This document shows, piece by piece, positions 1 through 14,100 of a stretch of 64,000 nt of DNA. The notes beneath the pieces were generated by a model that ran no database searches, had not been told where the DNA came from, and was given only the letters and a program-made list of their open reading frames with translations. Each line of letters opens with the position of its first letter. Position 1 is the first letter of the stretch. The position numbers were made by a program, and so were the translations under genes. Source of the DNA: Setaria digitata. Lineage: Eukaryota > Nematoda > Chromadorea > Rhabditida > Setariidae. The stretch lies in assembly GCA_003640385.1 (NCBI GenBank), contig RCAB01000086.1:62001-126000 (forward strand), read 5' to 3'.

Positions 1-1970
1 ATAAAACGGTATTTTAAATGTATGTGTTTATGGATTATCTTGAAGAATTGTTTAAAAGATGTAGGTAAAGTTTTAAACCTCAAATTCATTATCAGTACTA
101 GATTGAGGTTTTCCTCTTTACATTTAGCTAACGCGATATTGCATGCTGGTGCGCTCTAGCTATAAGTTATGTATTACGTAACGTTTTATATTGCGTGTTA
201 TGTGTTGAATGTGTATTACGTATGATGTCATAGGTTGCATCATTGAACGACGTAATGATATGCATCACCCTATTTTTAACTGATGCTAATCAGTGAGAGA
301 AATTCTATGATTCAAAAAGGATTTTTTTTTTTATTTTGAAACAAACACTTTGATACACACTGCTTGTTTGCGATTATATCTGAATTTTATTATCAGCAGA
401 ATTGAATTTTTTTCATGTTTTGAGGCTTTTTTTTTCCAGTCAATTCAGGTGGTTGTTTGTTCGTAATCAGTTTTAAATGTTATTATCGTTTTTCTCTTAA
501 TTAAAACCTGCCAAAAAGCAAGTATTTCCTTTTTTTTTTTTTTTTCAGTTTTTAAACTCCTTAAAAAAACAAATTCTTGCGTAATACATTCAAATTCATC
601 CACTTAATTTTATTCAAAAAAAAACTTGAAGTTTTTTCATTTTTACTTATCAATCGTTCACGATTTTTCCTAATCAAAGTTTTTGATCACGCGATTTCAT
701 TCTCGATATTCCGTGCAACCTAACTTCCACGTACTAGGAATTTTGTTCCTGCACCATTTTTCATTATGAAGGGTGCATAGAATCTCCTATTCCCATATTC
801 AATATTGTTCACATAACAATAGAAGACTTTAAAAGAAAAAAATGTCGAAAAATCAACGATCATTTAAATATTTGATGAAACTCCCAGTTAAAGCTTTGAT
901 ATTCTTGACAAGTAGTTGAACTTCAATCTGCCATTACTGCTCCTCATGCTTGATTTTTAACCTTATTTGAACTTCTTTAATTATTATTTGCTTTGATTTT
1001 CTTTTAAAAAAACAAAAATATTACCTTTCTCATTTCATATCAAAAAAATTTACTGATAAGACTGATAAACATGTTTTTCATTTGTTCAAGGCAGGTTTCT
1101 GCGAAAATATTTTTTCCCTACCTAACTAAAATCATGATGCTATTTAAACATAAGTGTAAAAGATGGCATAAGTAAGCGAGCATTCAGTTTTCGATATTGT
1201 TTTAGTAATTGTTGCCATCGATTGGTAAAAAAAAAATCGATTGAAATGGTAAATTTCCAATTTATTAATAACGAAAAGGTATAATCGTGCTTATTTGAAT
1301 TGAATTATTTGAATATATCATCCGCATATTATTTCAGAGGAGTTAGTATTTTGAGAAACTTTTCTCATTTTTCAGCGGCAAAATAGGAGGTAGGAGAGGT
1401 GGAAATGTTAGAAAACAAAATTATTACCTCTAATTATCTCATATTATGTGTTTTCCGTTACTAAGCTATTTTTGGTTTGCTTAAATCAATTTTCTTTTTC
1501 TTCAAAAATAAAATAAAAAAAGAAAAAACGAGACAGATTTCCTGTATTGCAGTTTTTTTGAAATCCAAATTTTTAGTTACAGTTGATGCAGCTTGAAGCA
1601 TTATTCTAATCTCCTTCGAAATTATCTAAGAGTTCTTTTCTCTTCTTTTTTTTTGTCCTAATTATACAATAGTGGATGCAAATAAAAACAAGAGTGATGC
1701 TACCGTAAAAGTGAAAAGCTGTCGAATTATGTATGCGTTACTGGAAGCATGCGGTAGTAGTTGATCAAAAAGCAATTTGTTGTACAGCTTGAGAAACAAT
1801 GCTGAAAGAAAAGACGAAATAATATTTGGGAGAAGGGAGAAAAATATAAATTTTTATCATTTTATTGTTTGTAATAATTAATGATATGGTGTGAAGGAAA
1901 GGCAAACTAATATCTTAATCAAGCACAAACCTTAGATGATATTTTTTTCAAAATACATTTCAAATTTCAG
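1..1970. other. No gene seen; probable RhoGEF intron
   Basis: A/T-rich with several T8-T15 runs and no frame-consistent exon on either strand. Because the exon at 1971 enters in phase 2 with an acceptor, at least one upstream coding exon must exist further left, and this stretch is best read as the intron between them. Confidence 0.6.
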
Positions 1971-4900
1971 AAAAAAGAAGCTTAAGTGTTGGTGATCGAA
2001 TCCCGTCTGCTTCGAGAAATTTAGACTTACACGAGAAGTCGGATAAAATTCCATATTTTTGTGAAGATTTAAGCACGTTAATGGAAGAACCATTATTTGA
2101 CCCATCATTGTCATATTTCATTTCAAGACATAATACCTCATCTGATCGTGGTTTGTTTCTTTTTCATTTCTGGTTTGTTTCTTTTTTCTTTACATTTCTT
2201 TCTCTTTCATTTACATAATTCTGAGACCAATGAAAATTAATCTGAAGGAAATCTTACCAGTATTAAATTGAAGGAGACTGCTTACTCAGTTTGAAAAATC
2301 AAATGAATAAGCAGTTTTTCGCATTTCAGTGCTAAAAATATTTTTGAAATTGCCAATTTGTATTCTAAAATGTTTTTTCTCCCTTCTGTAATTTAACAAC
2401 GCAGATTTTGATTTCATACTATTGCTAGTAACATGATAATTTATATTTATATTATCTTATCAGTTATTATCTTTTTATAAAAGCTTAGGCATTATTTCAA
2501 AGGAAAAGAATGTCTCTTAGTTGCACATTCTACTATCTCATCAGTTATCTTTCAGAACTTTTGATAATGTTAATATATGCAAATTTTTGCTGAATTAGGA
2601 ACGAAAAATACAGGAGAAAAAAGTTTAGAACTTTTTTTTTTCCATTATCCGCGCTCTCGATATTTGTATATTTGTTGTTCGTTCGGAAATTTTAGTAAAA
2701 ATTTTCTTCATTGATGTGTACGTCAGATAATCTATGTTGAGTGGTAACATTTAGGATCCGTATGCAGTGAAGTCGTTAATAGTCATCGCAATATACAATG
2801 TTTATCAGCGGAAGTGAATGCTTTAAAAGACAGTCAGAATTGGCAGTCGATGACCAATTTATCCGAACTTCAAGATATATCTAACAAGGAAGAAACATTA
2901 TATGAGCAAAATTTCGTGAGTTTTTTTTACAGTTTTTTTTGCATGTGAAACTTTATTTTTAGTCTTTTTTGCAGGTTTTATTTTAAAAAATTTATACTGA
3001 AAGTTAATAAATTAACACATTTAAGGTTCCGAAGAGACTGTCGAATGAATTATTGCCATCCAGGGATTCCGAAGATTTGTCCAGTTTATCGGTGGCTATT
3101 GAAAATGTACTAGATTTTGCTGCAAAAGTTATAAAATCCTCAGAAGTTACTTCTAGAGATATAACTGATGGACATGTATCATATGAGAAACTCAAAATAG
3201 ATCCCGAGCTGACACCCACAGATGAAAATTACCGACACACATCATGTGAAGAACTCAAAGTATCAAAGTCGACAGGTGAAATTGACAAGCATGAATCCTC
3301 TGAAGAACTCAAAAGGCACCATGAATTAAAGTATGTCTCAATTTTAATTTCTCTTGGATTTTGCATGTATCAGTGAAAGTAGAAAATAATTTAATTCTCC
3401 ATTAATAGTATTAACAATAGTCCAATATTTGGAAAGTTCTCTTCTATAATTTATTTATGAAATTAGATTGCTGGTGAATTTTGTAGAAAGCAGATGTTTT
3501 GTTTTTCGTTCATGCTTTAAAAAAAAATTGATGGAAATTTCCCTCTTTCATCTCTTTTTTCTCATATAAGTTTGGTGGTAACAAAGAGGAGGAAAAGACA
3601 AGGATGGGGTGACCATCCAGCAAAATTAATTTCAAGAAAGGTATCCACCAGAACCATCAGAGTTGTTCTCTCATCTCCTGAAGTTTTCTTTTCTTCTTTT
3701 GTGAAAAATTCATGCTGCATCTACATCTTATAAGAGATTTTAGCGCTTTGAAAGAAACAAATGCTAGTATTTGACGATTTTTAAAAAGTAAAATTTATAA
3801 ACTGTTTTTTCTTTTAGCGAGTGAAATAATCTTGGATTCGGAATATAAAAGTTTTTGCAGTGAAATAGATTTAAGAAGTGATCATTTTTCGTCTGATTCG
3901 AATGAAGCCAATCACACTTCGCCATCATCTGTCATTAAATTTTTAACTACACTGTCAGGTTCATCGCGTGAATTGAGCGTCATATCAGAACACAGTGATG
4001 CATACTTTGTGAGTTCATGTTGCTATTTAAGAATAAGAAAAAGTTTCCACTTAACACCGGAAGTGCATTTTACTTCCTAATCATCCTGATGAAAGCGCTG
4101 AAATTTCGTAGTTGTCTTTTAATTCAAAAATTTCTGCTCAGTTTATTCTCTGGAGAGAAAATTTGAATTTAAAAAGTATGGAAAGAGATAGCTAAAAAAG
4201 TGTTTGGAAAATCATGTGATTTAGAAATATTATTATAAATAAATTCTCATAATTTTCCGACTGAAATCGTTGACAGCTTATGAGAATCTTATATACAGTT
4301 ATGCGTAAGTCTTCATCATGGAAAACTCGTTATAATAATGTTTAGCATTCATACAACATCATGATATTAGTGTTACAACATGAAAACTTGCTTGCATTAC
4401 ATATTAAGCACTGTTTGACAGACATTTTAATATTTCACATTCGACATGCGTTTAATTGTCCGAGATTCATAGTTTAAAATGTGTCTTCCACAGGAAACGG
4501 ATTACAACGCTAGCATACCAATAAATGAACCTGATTTGCTTAAAACGAGAACAGGAACGAATGAAAATGAAACAACTTGCCATCATGAAAGACCCGTTGA
4601 TGTTGATGGTATTATTTCACATCGTCGTTGGCGTTCTGAGGGAAGAAATGTTATCAAAAAGATATACGATCAGGAGGATAAGGTAATTCATTTCCTTTTA
4701 CTTTCTTAAATTGAATTTTGAAAATAGATAGTTCCATTCCGTTACATTGCGCATTCTGCATCACGCGCGGGATGTTTCATTAGCTCATTTTGTTCATCCC
4801 TAGAAAATGTTGAGGATTATTAAAACAAATAATATGGGAAGAGGTAGAAATTGTTCGTAATATTGTATGCAAGGGTGTAAAGTATGTAAGCTCATTGTTT

Positions 4901-7900
4901 AGGTTTGTTGTCTATGGTGAAGTAGAATAATAATTTTAACGATAACTTTGCAATGCCTTTTTGTTGTCTAATATATCGTAAATTAAAGCGAAATATTCTG
5001 CAGAACCTTTAGTAAGACTTCAGTCAATTTGATATCATTTTCAAATGATACTTAGGATGGTGTTGATAGAGAAGTCGAGAAGTTCCTTTTGGGAGTTGAA
5101 GCATAAAACGCATAAACTTTATCTTAAAAACCTATTCTCAGATTTTTGACAGTAATTTCCTAGAAACTCTTTAGATATCGGTGAAAAAATCAGTATCATT
5201 GCGTTCTCCATCGGCACGAAATGGCGAGCTTTCGGGACGGTGCAAAAGTCAGATGATTTTGAAAGATGAAAATGATTTCATTAAAAATTGGGAGAAACTT
5301 GAAGTTCCGGATAGCATGAAGAATTTGTCATGCTCATCTCCTAATGTCAATGAAATGATTCAACCACTTCCATCTTATAAAGGTTGTAATGCCTTATGAT
5401 TCCAATTATTTAATAACTTAATGGGGTGGGGTTCGAATAGATTGGAATATGTACAAGCTTTTTCATAATTTATATGCATTTTCAAGCTCTGATTCTGTGA
5501 TTTATTCCTCTCTGACTATTTCAGCGGAAAAGAAAAGGAGAGAATTTTGATTAGAGAAGCCCAAGTTACTATATATGTATTTAAGTTCACTCAACTCTTT
5601 CACTTTTTTCTTGGAGCTATTACCCTTCATTCTATATTTTAGGTTAAAAAGATTTTTTTCTGTTTTGTAAACACCAGAGAATTGCTGCTTTTATTGATGG
5701 TGATGAGAAAAATAAATAGCGAGTAATATTGAGAAAATAGTTGTGTATTGGAAATGATGTGCATAGTGATATCATACGCGGTTTTAAAACTGATCTTCAG
5801 ATTTCAAAATTTAAAAAATAAGGATATTTTTTTTTCTAGAGAATTCGAAACAAATACCCCGCAATATACATCGTCCAGCCATCCATCATAAAGAGAAATA
5901 TAAGTGGAAGGAAGCTTTACCAGCAACATTTGGACCACATCAGGTATATTATACAGCCGTACAGAAATTTGCTAGCTCTCTTAATAGAAATCTAAAAATC
6001 TGGAAAATTTTCTTGTCGTTAAGGTTATTAAAGAATAAAGAGTTATTAACTGTATTGAAAATCATAAAGAATTGCATGTGCTGGTGGGATTTAATTATGT
6101 TTATTTATAACAATGATTTCCCATTTAACAATAGTCCATGTTAATACTGCTATTCTAAATAACACCTTTAAATGCTATTGTTTTAACTGTATCTTCGAAA
6201 GAAAGCTCATAGCTTTAGTACCAAATCATTATATAAAAATCCATTTAAGCTCGCGACAACTGACGCTGTGTTTAGATTTGATTAATTTTTATTTTAGTAT
6301 TTTTACAACCAAAAAAAAGAAGGAAAGAAAAGGAAAACAAATGCTGTGATTAATTTATTTTCAAAACATTTTCAGCTTTATCAGATGTTACTTTTCCTCG
6401 CGAAATTTGGTAATTATTAAGTTCTATTCATCACTGCATGAATTCATGTTATCGTAGCATTATTTATTCTGTTGTTTGTGGGTTGAATGTTCACTTTCTT
6501 CTATGAATATCTGTAATAGCATTGCACTCTTGAATTCTGTAACGTCATGTGACCTTATCTGATTGTTTAAATGAGTTATTTATGTTGTTGAAGTTGATTG
6601 ACCTACTTTTTAATAGAATTTAACATATATTAAAGATATTTTATAAAGAATAATTTTCATTTGTAAATTTCAGCAGTTTTCTTTCGCGAAATTTACACCA
6701 ATTTCTCCTGACGTTTAGATATTTTATTGCAAATTCAAAGTTTTTTTTTTTTTTTGATAAGTGTTAGTGTAAGATAAATTAGTAATCATTCAAGGATTCC
6801 ATCATACATATGTGGGAGCGCTATTTTTCTTTTTCATAACATGCCACCTTTTGGCGTCACTTCTGCTCTTCTTGTAGTAGTTTGCAGTTTCCTTTCTTAA
6901 ATATCAGAAAGCATTATTTCAGGTTATTGGACCGGTTCATCGATCTTCCCGAGCAGCAACTCTTGTTTCTACACGAAAAGGATGTGATAGGTTTTTCTTT
7001 TTTACTTTTAGCTGTTGGCTTTTTTTTGGCAAAAAAAGTAGGAGTTTTGTTCACTTCTAACATCAACTCCCATCATTTTAAAATTCAAAAGAAAGCGAGG
7101 AAGAAATTTAAAAAAAATTTTTTTTTCAGCTCTCTGCATACCGACAAGAAAGTTCGAGTTGAAAAAAAACATTCACGAAAGACAAGTACATTGTTCGACT
7201 TCTTTCGTGTACGTAATTTATATTTTTGCTAGTAATCTGAAAACAAGTTCATCAAGTAAATGGCTTTTTTCTCATTATTTTATAAGCTTTAATTGCAGCT
7301 ATAATTTTGCGACCCATTCGTTAATAAAGTGATTTAGTTGCTGAATGCCTGGAAATTTGTGTTAATAACCTGTGGGGTATTATTCAAGAAGTATTAATAC
7401 TCCTGTTGACTGCAACCTAGCATTAGTTTCCTGAAATGGGTTAAATTAAATAATTATTATTGATCGATAGTAAAAAAAATTTCTAGGAAAATAACGACTA
7501 AATCGTTGTTTATTTAAAAGTCCTTGGGTAGCGGAAATCTTTAATGCAAAATGGCATTATCAATTTAAGAAGAGGGAAAGATATGATTGTCGAAATCGAA
7601 GTAGAAATCAAATTTGGCCAAAAATTAAAAAAAAAAAAATTCTTTTCACAATTGGTCATTTCTTTTTTCTTTTACAGAAACCCGATTTACGGTCTTTCTC
7701 GGATGTTGTTACACCCGTTAGTGAGGTAATTCGGTTGCATTTTCCTTTTGAAAATTGAAATATTTTGCACCTGCATATTATTTCTGTAGTTTATTAAATA
7801 TTGAAGTTCAAGATTTTCCCTACTGAAATCTTAAACCTAAGATTTTAATTTGTGAGCTAGTGGATTAGTTTTTCCATCAGTTCCTCCGCTTCAAGAATGT

Positions 7901-8118
7901 TTTAACATAGCCTGTCAAATTCGTTTAGCATATCATTCATATGTAAATTTGACAATTTTTGTTCTAGCAATTGTATAATTTCTCGTTATTATTATTTATC
8001 CAAGAAAATTATTATTCATCTAAGGAATACTGCAATATCAAATGTAATATTCTTAATTTACCAATTTTAATTCTTTTTTTTTTTCAGAGACGATCAAGTG
8101 TTGCGGAAGTATTTGACG
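1971..8118 (+). CDS. RhoGEF linker region, first 11 visible exons
   Basis: Eleven exons code for about 520 residues of hydrophilic, Ser/Thr/Glu/Lys-rich sequence without a domain I recognise. The first exon opens after the acceptor at 1969-1970 in phase 2. Exon 3 (3026-3330) holds three copies of an H-x-S-x-E-x-LK motif. Its junction with exon 4 can be drawn in two frame-consistent ways (3330 to 3822, or 3275 to 3818). Exon 8088-8118 is a 31-base micro-exon and is the weakest call. Introns of 0.3-1 kb between these exons are A/T-rich and show only homopolymer runs. Linkers of this type join the N-terminal domains to the DH domain in large RhoGEFs and often carry phosphorylation sites; that role is inference. 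Confidence 0.7.
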
Positions 8119-11100
8119 GTTACTTATTGTTTTAATTATATTTCATCATAAATTTTAAGTATGCAATAAAATTATATCCATAAAATTATTTAAAAGGAGA
8201 TCTTTGATCATTTCCTTTGAGTTATTTCAATTTTATACAGTAGTTTCGTCCTTTAAAATTTGATTTCTGTCCAGAATGGATTGATATAATCTGAATACGC
8301 TAAAATCGACTGCCATCCGAATGTGGATTTAAAATATTTCTATATAAATACTTTTAATAAACATGTTAGGCATATTTTTGAGATTTTGAAATCAGTGTAT
8401 AGATATCATTGAAGATGTGAAATAGTTCAAAAACTAAATATAGATATGTAAGGAGTGGAAAAAAGGGTTTAAGTTTTATGCTTAATGTATGTGTATTTTT
8501 TTTTTTTTTTACTTCTTTCAACTCATTCAGCATTTCCTACATCGTGTGATGCTTTGACTTCCTGTCCTGTTAAGAGCTACTGTCTTTCACAGAAAATATT
8601 TTTGTCTCATAATTTAAACAGTAAATCAGTTTTTTGTTTGATTTCTCGGTGCTTCTCATTTTTTTTTTTTTCTCATAATAATTTGGGTCTGCTGATTCTT
8701 TTCAAAGTGCTACTTAGCATAGCACTATTTATCCCAAACTTTTTGTAGTGATTTATTTTACCAGTGCTTAAAATCAAAAAACTTTTTGAAATAAAAAGCT
8801 TCTATAAAATTTTCTGCCTGTCATTTATCCCTCAAGTGAAAATTTTGTTATACCGATACTGATATATTTCACTGGTTGAAAGGCGTCCATCTTGAAAATC
8901 CAATAATTTTTTCTATTTTGAATCTTATTCCTATGAGAAACTTTTTGCTTCCTTTAAAAATCGTTGAAATTCGGCACTATTCCCTCAATGAAATAATCTT
9001 CCATTTCTTTCCACTGAATCAGTAACGAAAAGATAACATCGAAAATTTTTTTTTTTTTTAGAGTATTAACCATCGTGCAAATTTTTTCTTAATCTCAATC
9101 ATTTGATTATTGAAAATATCAGTAAGAACAGCAAATTAGTGGTAGTAGTAGATGGACCGTTTTTCAATTATTTAACATCATTTGGTTGATGATTTAATCA
9201 TTGCTATTCCATCGTAGGTGAGAAAGCAAAAAGATTTGGAACAAACAGTGAGGATAGGTTTGTTGTCACTAAGGAGCACACAGTTGATGAAATTTTAGAT
9301 ATGACTAATTTGAAACGAATTGTTTCCTTCTGTCATTGATTTTATTCATTTTGTTCAAAAATTTTCCTTCTCTCATTGCTTTTATTCATTTTGTTCAAAA
9401 TTACTTAACACATCCTTCAATCATTGAGGAATTGCGAACATTATCTAATATCAGGAACATTTTCGCACTTTATTCGTAGGTGAGGAAGGAAAAAAAAAAA
9501 GAAAAAAGGTTCGAAAAATATGAGAACTCATAACATTGTTCTTTGATAGCGTTAAGCTCGAGAACTATTCTCTCCTGGAGACTCAGAATTCTCTTTGTTT
9601 CTAAGAGCTTTTTTCATCTTTAATGCAGTTTATGTTTGGATTATTCCAGTAGATTGTTCTCCCAGTATATTATTAGTAGGTTACAGTGATTTACAATTTA
9701 CAGTTGTAAACTAATATAGAATTGGTAACAAGAATAATAATATCATTGTTGCTGGACTGCTTGTATCGTTCTGTTGGGTAAAAAATTCAGCTTAGCATGT
9801 AATGGAATAGTTTTTGCGTAAGAGCCAAATGTTCACTTCTAAAAAATTTAGATGTAAAATTTTTTTTTTTTCTCCGAAAAGCTGGAAAAAATTGTAGCCC
9901 TTTTTAACACGTATGAAATTTGTAAAAATGTTTGGAGTTGTAAACAAATTAGAGTTGTGAAAACAAACTTCTTTAATTCATCTTATGGTCAAAAAGTTGC
10001 CATCTATTTTATTCATTCCTAGAAGCGTATTGCTAATTTCAAATTATAAACATTGTAAATTATTTATTCCGAAAAAGATTAAACTAAGCGTTTTGCACGT
10101 TTATTTATGGCGACTCTGTCTGGAGAATTAAAAGAAAAGTGACACTGGACATTTGAATGAAAATTGTAAATTTAAAAAAATTTTAACACATTTATTATAA
10201 ATCATTTCACACTTTACACTTATTTTCATCAACAAATCTTATTGACTTAGGTGTATTTTTTAATCATAAATTCTAATTTCAGGCGCACTGGATACTCTTA
10301 CCAAGCCGTTATTAGACAAATTACCAAATACAGTTGGTACCAGTGATGGCCGTTATTTAGGTGCACATTTCAATAAAGAAACGCAAAGATTTGTACCAGA
10401 AGTGTAAGATTTTCATTTTGACGAGTTATGTCATATCTGGATACTTTTGAAAGTTGATTCGAATTTCAATAAATTATCTAAAGATTAACAGAGCCAAGAA
10501 AAGCAAAAATCAGATTTATGTTAGAGTTGTGGTCCGATGAAATATTTACGTAAATTGGTTTCTTGCAGAATTTTACAAGCAAAAACTTAACATGGGACGG
10601 AATTTTTTATTTTTTATGTTTTAAAAAAACTCCAGAAACTGTTATAAATTGATGGTTGCAGGAGTAAACCAAGGTGGGCTGATTTGGATTTATGGGTTGA
10701 AGACTCGCCAATGTGGTCATCTGTTAACACTACTCTCAAATTAAGCAAAAAAGAAAAGAAGAAACAAGATATTATTCACGGTTAGAAAAAACCGTTCAAT
10801 ATTATGTGTTTGTTTTGTTTTTATACCAAAAAATTTGCTTAATTCAAACTATATTAAATTTTTATTTACAGAGTTGTATTTAACCGAGAAACATCACTGC
10901 CAAGTACTAGTAATCCTTCAACAAGTTAGTGTTTTCATTTTAGCAAAATTTAAAAACCTTGATTACAGTAGAGCGAATTCTTCAAAATTAAGAAAATATG
11001 AAAGAGCAGGAAGAAAAATTAAATCAAAGTGCAAGGTTGCTCTTGTCAAGAAATCCTTCCTTTACATTCCGAGTGAATTCCATTACATATCGATAATCAA

Positions 11101-14100
11101 AACAATTTTAGAATGTGCTATACATGAAGACATAACCATGGTAGTTGAATTAAAGTTAAGGATTTTCCGAAATAAAAGTATCTTTTCCTTTTCAGGTGTA
11201 TCAAGAAGGACTTCGAGTGAAAGGTATTATAGATGAAGCAAAACGGAATGAATTGATTCCACCTGTATTGGATGCGCTGCTTGATTTTCATCTCAATTTC
11301 TTGCGACAGTTACACCAGAAAAGATTGGAAACTGATGTTGTTAATTCGGTAGCAAAAATCATTTGCTCCGAGGTAAAAAATGAGTTTGAGTTTGTAGCTG
11401 ATCTTATAGCTATTTTTTTTGTCGATTTATTTTATGGAATAATTATATGAGATTCAAACTAAGGAATCAGGACAATCACTACTAGTTAGGCTTTATAAAT
11501 TTGAAATTTTTTTTCAAAAGAAATTTGAAAAAAAAAGTCGACCTTACTCTTTGCGATAGTATATTTTCTTATTTTATAAAACTTTTTTGACTTAATTTTA
11601 ATAATCTTACCTACAAATTTCATTTGCAGTTTGAAAAAGGAGAGCGAAATCAAGCTGCAGTACATGCCTATGTCGAATTTTGTTCCAAGTACGACCAGTG
11701 TGGTCGTTTGTACGATGAATGGATGATGAAAAATGTTGAACTGAGGAAATTCTTTGATGTAAGATCAACTTCATGCTATATTTGTATGAAAAGCTGAAAA
11801 ATTATTATTAAAAAAACTAAAGAAACTTGTTTTCTTCATTTTATTCAAATATAACTTTTTTTTTTCTTTCAGCAATATGAGCAAGATTCAACTTATAAAG
11901 GGCGGACATTCAAAATGTGTTTGCTGCTGATTGCTCAGAGGTTAACGAAGTATCCTGTACTTGTGGAAAAAGTAAGTTTTAAAGTTGAAATTTTTTGTAT
12001 CATTCATTTAACAGTAATTCTTGAGAGATTTACTTTTTAGATTCATTTTGGTGGATTTTTTAAAAGAAAATTTCCAATTTGCCTGCTCACTGTAACTTAA
12101 GATTTTTGTGCGGAACTATAAATGCCTAAATTTTACCAAAAAAAACATGAATAGAGGATTTAATAGCATAATTGCCATGAAGCGGAAAAAAGGATCACAT
12201 TTCTTGAGAAGACTGCTTATATTTTGATAAAAAGTAAAAGCAGTTTGAGGAACGATCCTTCAGTTGTGCTCTAGTTTTTCTGTGCAGAATAACACCTGTA
12301 ATCCATCAATGGATTTTCCAGATCTTCGACTTAAAATAACTCACCACCTAAATATACAGTTTAGCTTACAAAAAAAGAAAGAATGTCAAAAAGAATGTCT
12401 CTTCAATTTCATTTTTTTTTTTTTAAATTGAAATCGGCTGTTTCAGTGATAGACATTTCATCATTCATCGAGACACTTATATTTGATGGATTCATTATCC
12501 TGAAAAGATAAACTTAAATTCTTGCAGATTACTGAAATGGAAAGTGGTGCAGCTAAAGAGGAGAGCTCACGGGCTCATCAAGCAGTGAAAAAGTTTGCAA
12601 TGCATGTTAATAACGAAATTGCGAAGTTGGAAGTAAGCAGACGTTGGGATCGAGTACGCTCGCAGATGGACCATTCGTCGAAAGGACGGTTCGGACCAAA
12701 TGATTTCTTTACAGTGCGTTAATGCTGATAATTTCTTCTCTTTTCGAACTTTAGTTCATTTTGCTGTTGAAAAAAAAAAAAAAAAAAAAAAGGAATGATT
12801 TGTATTTATTAATGGGTGGTCTAAGAGGGATGAAAATAAATGGTATGTAGGAGTAGTAATTGGAGTTATAAGTTCAATCACATTTAGAAATATGTTAAAA
12901 TGGAAAATTTTTTTAATGTCATTTTTTCTACATTATATAGAACAATTTTTCATCGGAATTATAGAATATAAATCTTTTGCAAAATTTAGTCTTTTGCTTT
13001 ACTCCGTGCAATTCTCTTTCAGTATGATGATCTCATACTTAATGGCAGTGATGAGGAACGCCGTCTGATTTGTATCGGTGGTGCAGTTTGCCAAAATTCG
13101 CAGAAAAAACAAGCTGAAGGGACAGGTAGCTGTTTTTCATCAATACTTTCTATAGATTTCGCACTTCATCTTTTTGATATATTAATATATGTTTGATATA
13201 CTTTAATTTTTACTAATGTTATCAAATCTTCACTTATGCGGTGATTTTTATTCTAATTATTTTTTCAAAAAAAAAAGCTGTGGAACGTTGCAAAGAAAAA
13301 ATATTTGTAGGAGTTCAGTAAAATCTTTCTAGTGGAAGTTTTAATATATGGATGATTTTGTGATTTAATAATTATTTACCGGAAGTTATTTTTAAAAGAA
13401 CACAGTATTGGTTTAGTACAAATACTTCCCAAGGATCTCACAGTAGACTTGATAAACCTGAGGACATTCTATTAATGTCTCTCAGGAATCATATGATGTG
13501 AAGAAGAGGTCAATTAATTGGGGGGGGGGAAAAAAAAAATCAGGAGGTGAGAGATTTGCAGGTTTGTAGAATTACTATTCTTTCAGAAATACTTCTAAAA
13601 AGTGTATTTCAGATGTAGTGGTGGTATTGTTCGATGATATTCTTATCATGTTAGCAAATTCGAGTAACAACAAATATGTATTTCATGATCGTGGATCCGG
13701 AGTTAATTTTTCTGCTGATATTTCTTCATTTTCATTATGAATTTTGACTCAAGTTAAAATTTCTCACACATATCTAAGCTTTAATAACATCTTAGCCAGT
13801 TGTATTTTTACGTCTCTTCCTGTTTAGAAACAAATTTATCTTTAAACTATATTTTCGATACTCTAGAAATATTTTCTTATTTCATAGATTTCAATAAGAT
13901 CGTTAAAACGTAGATATTTCTGAAGGGACGATAATTGCAGAGTTCAGTAATTGCGCTGAATAAACTGCTAGTTCGTGAGGTGCCACGCAGTACAAAGTTA
14001 TTCTTTTTGCTTTCTGATGATCCGTGTCCTGATCTGTTTGTTGTGAGTTTTGCTTCTAAAGCTGATGTTGACCAATGGAAGAAAGCAATTGAAGTATCAA

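Noticed and set aside
5425..5450. GGGGTTCGAAT resembling a tRNA T-loop
   Set aside because: No acceptor stem, D-arm or anticodon arm can be drawn around it.
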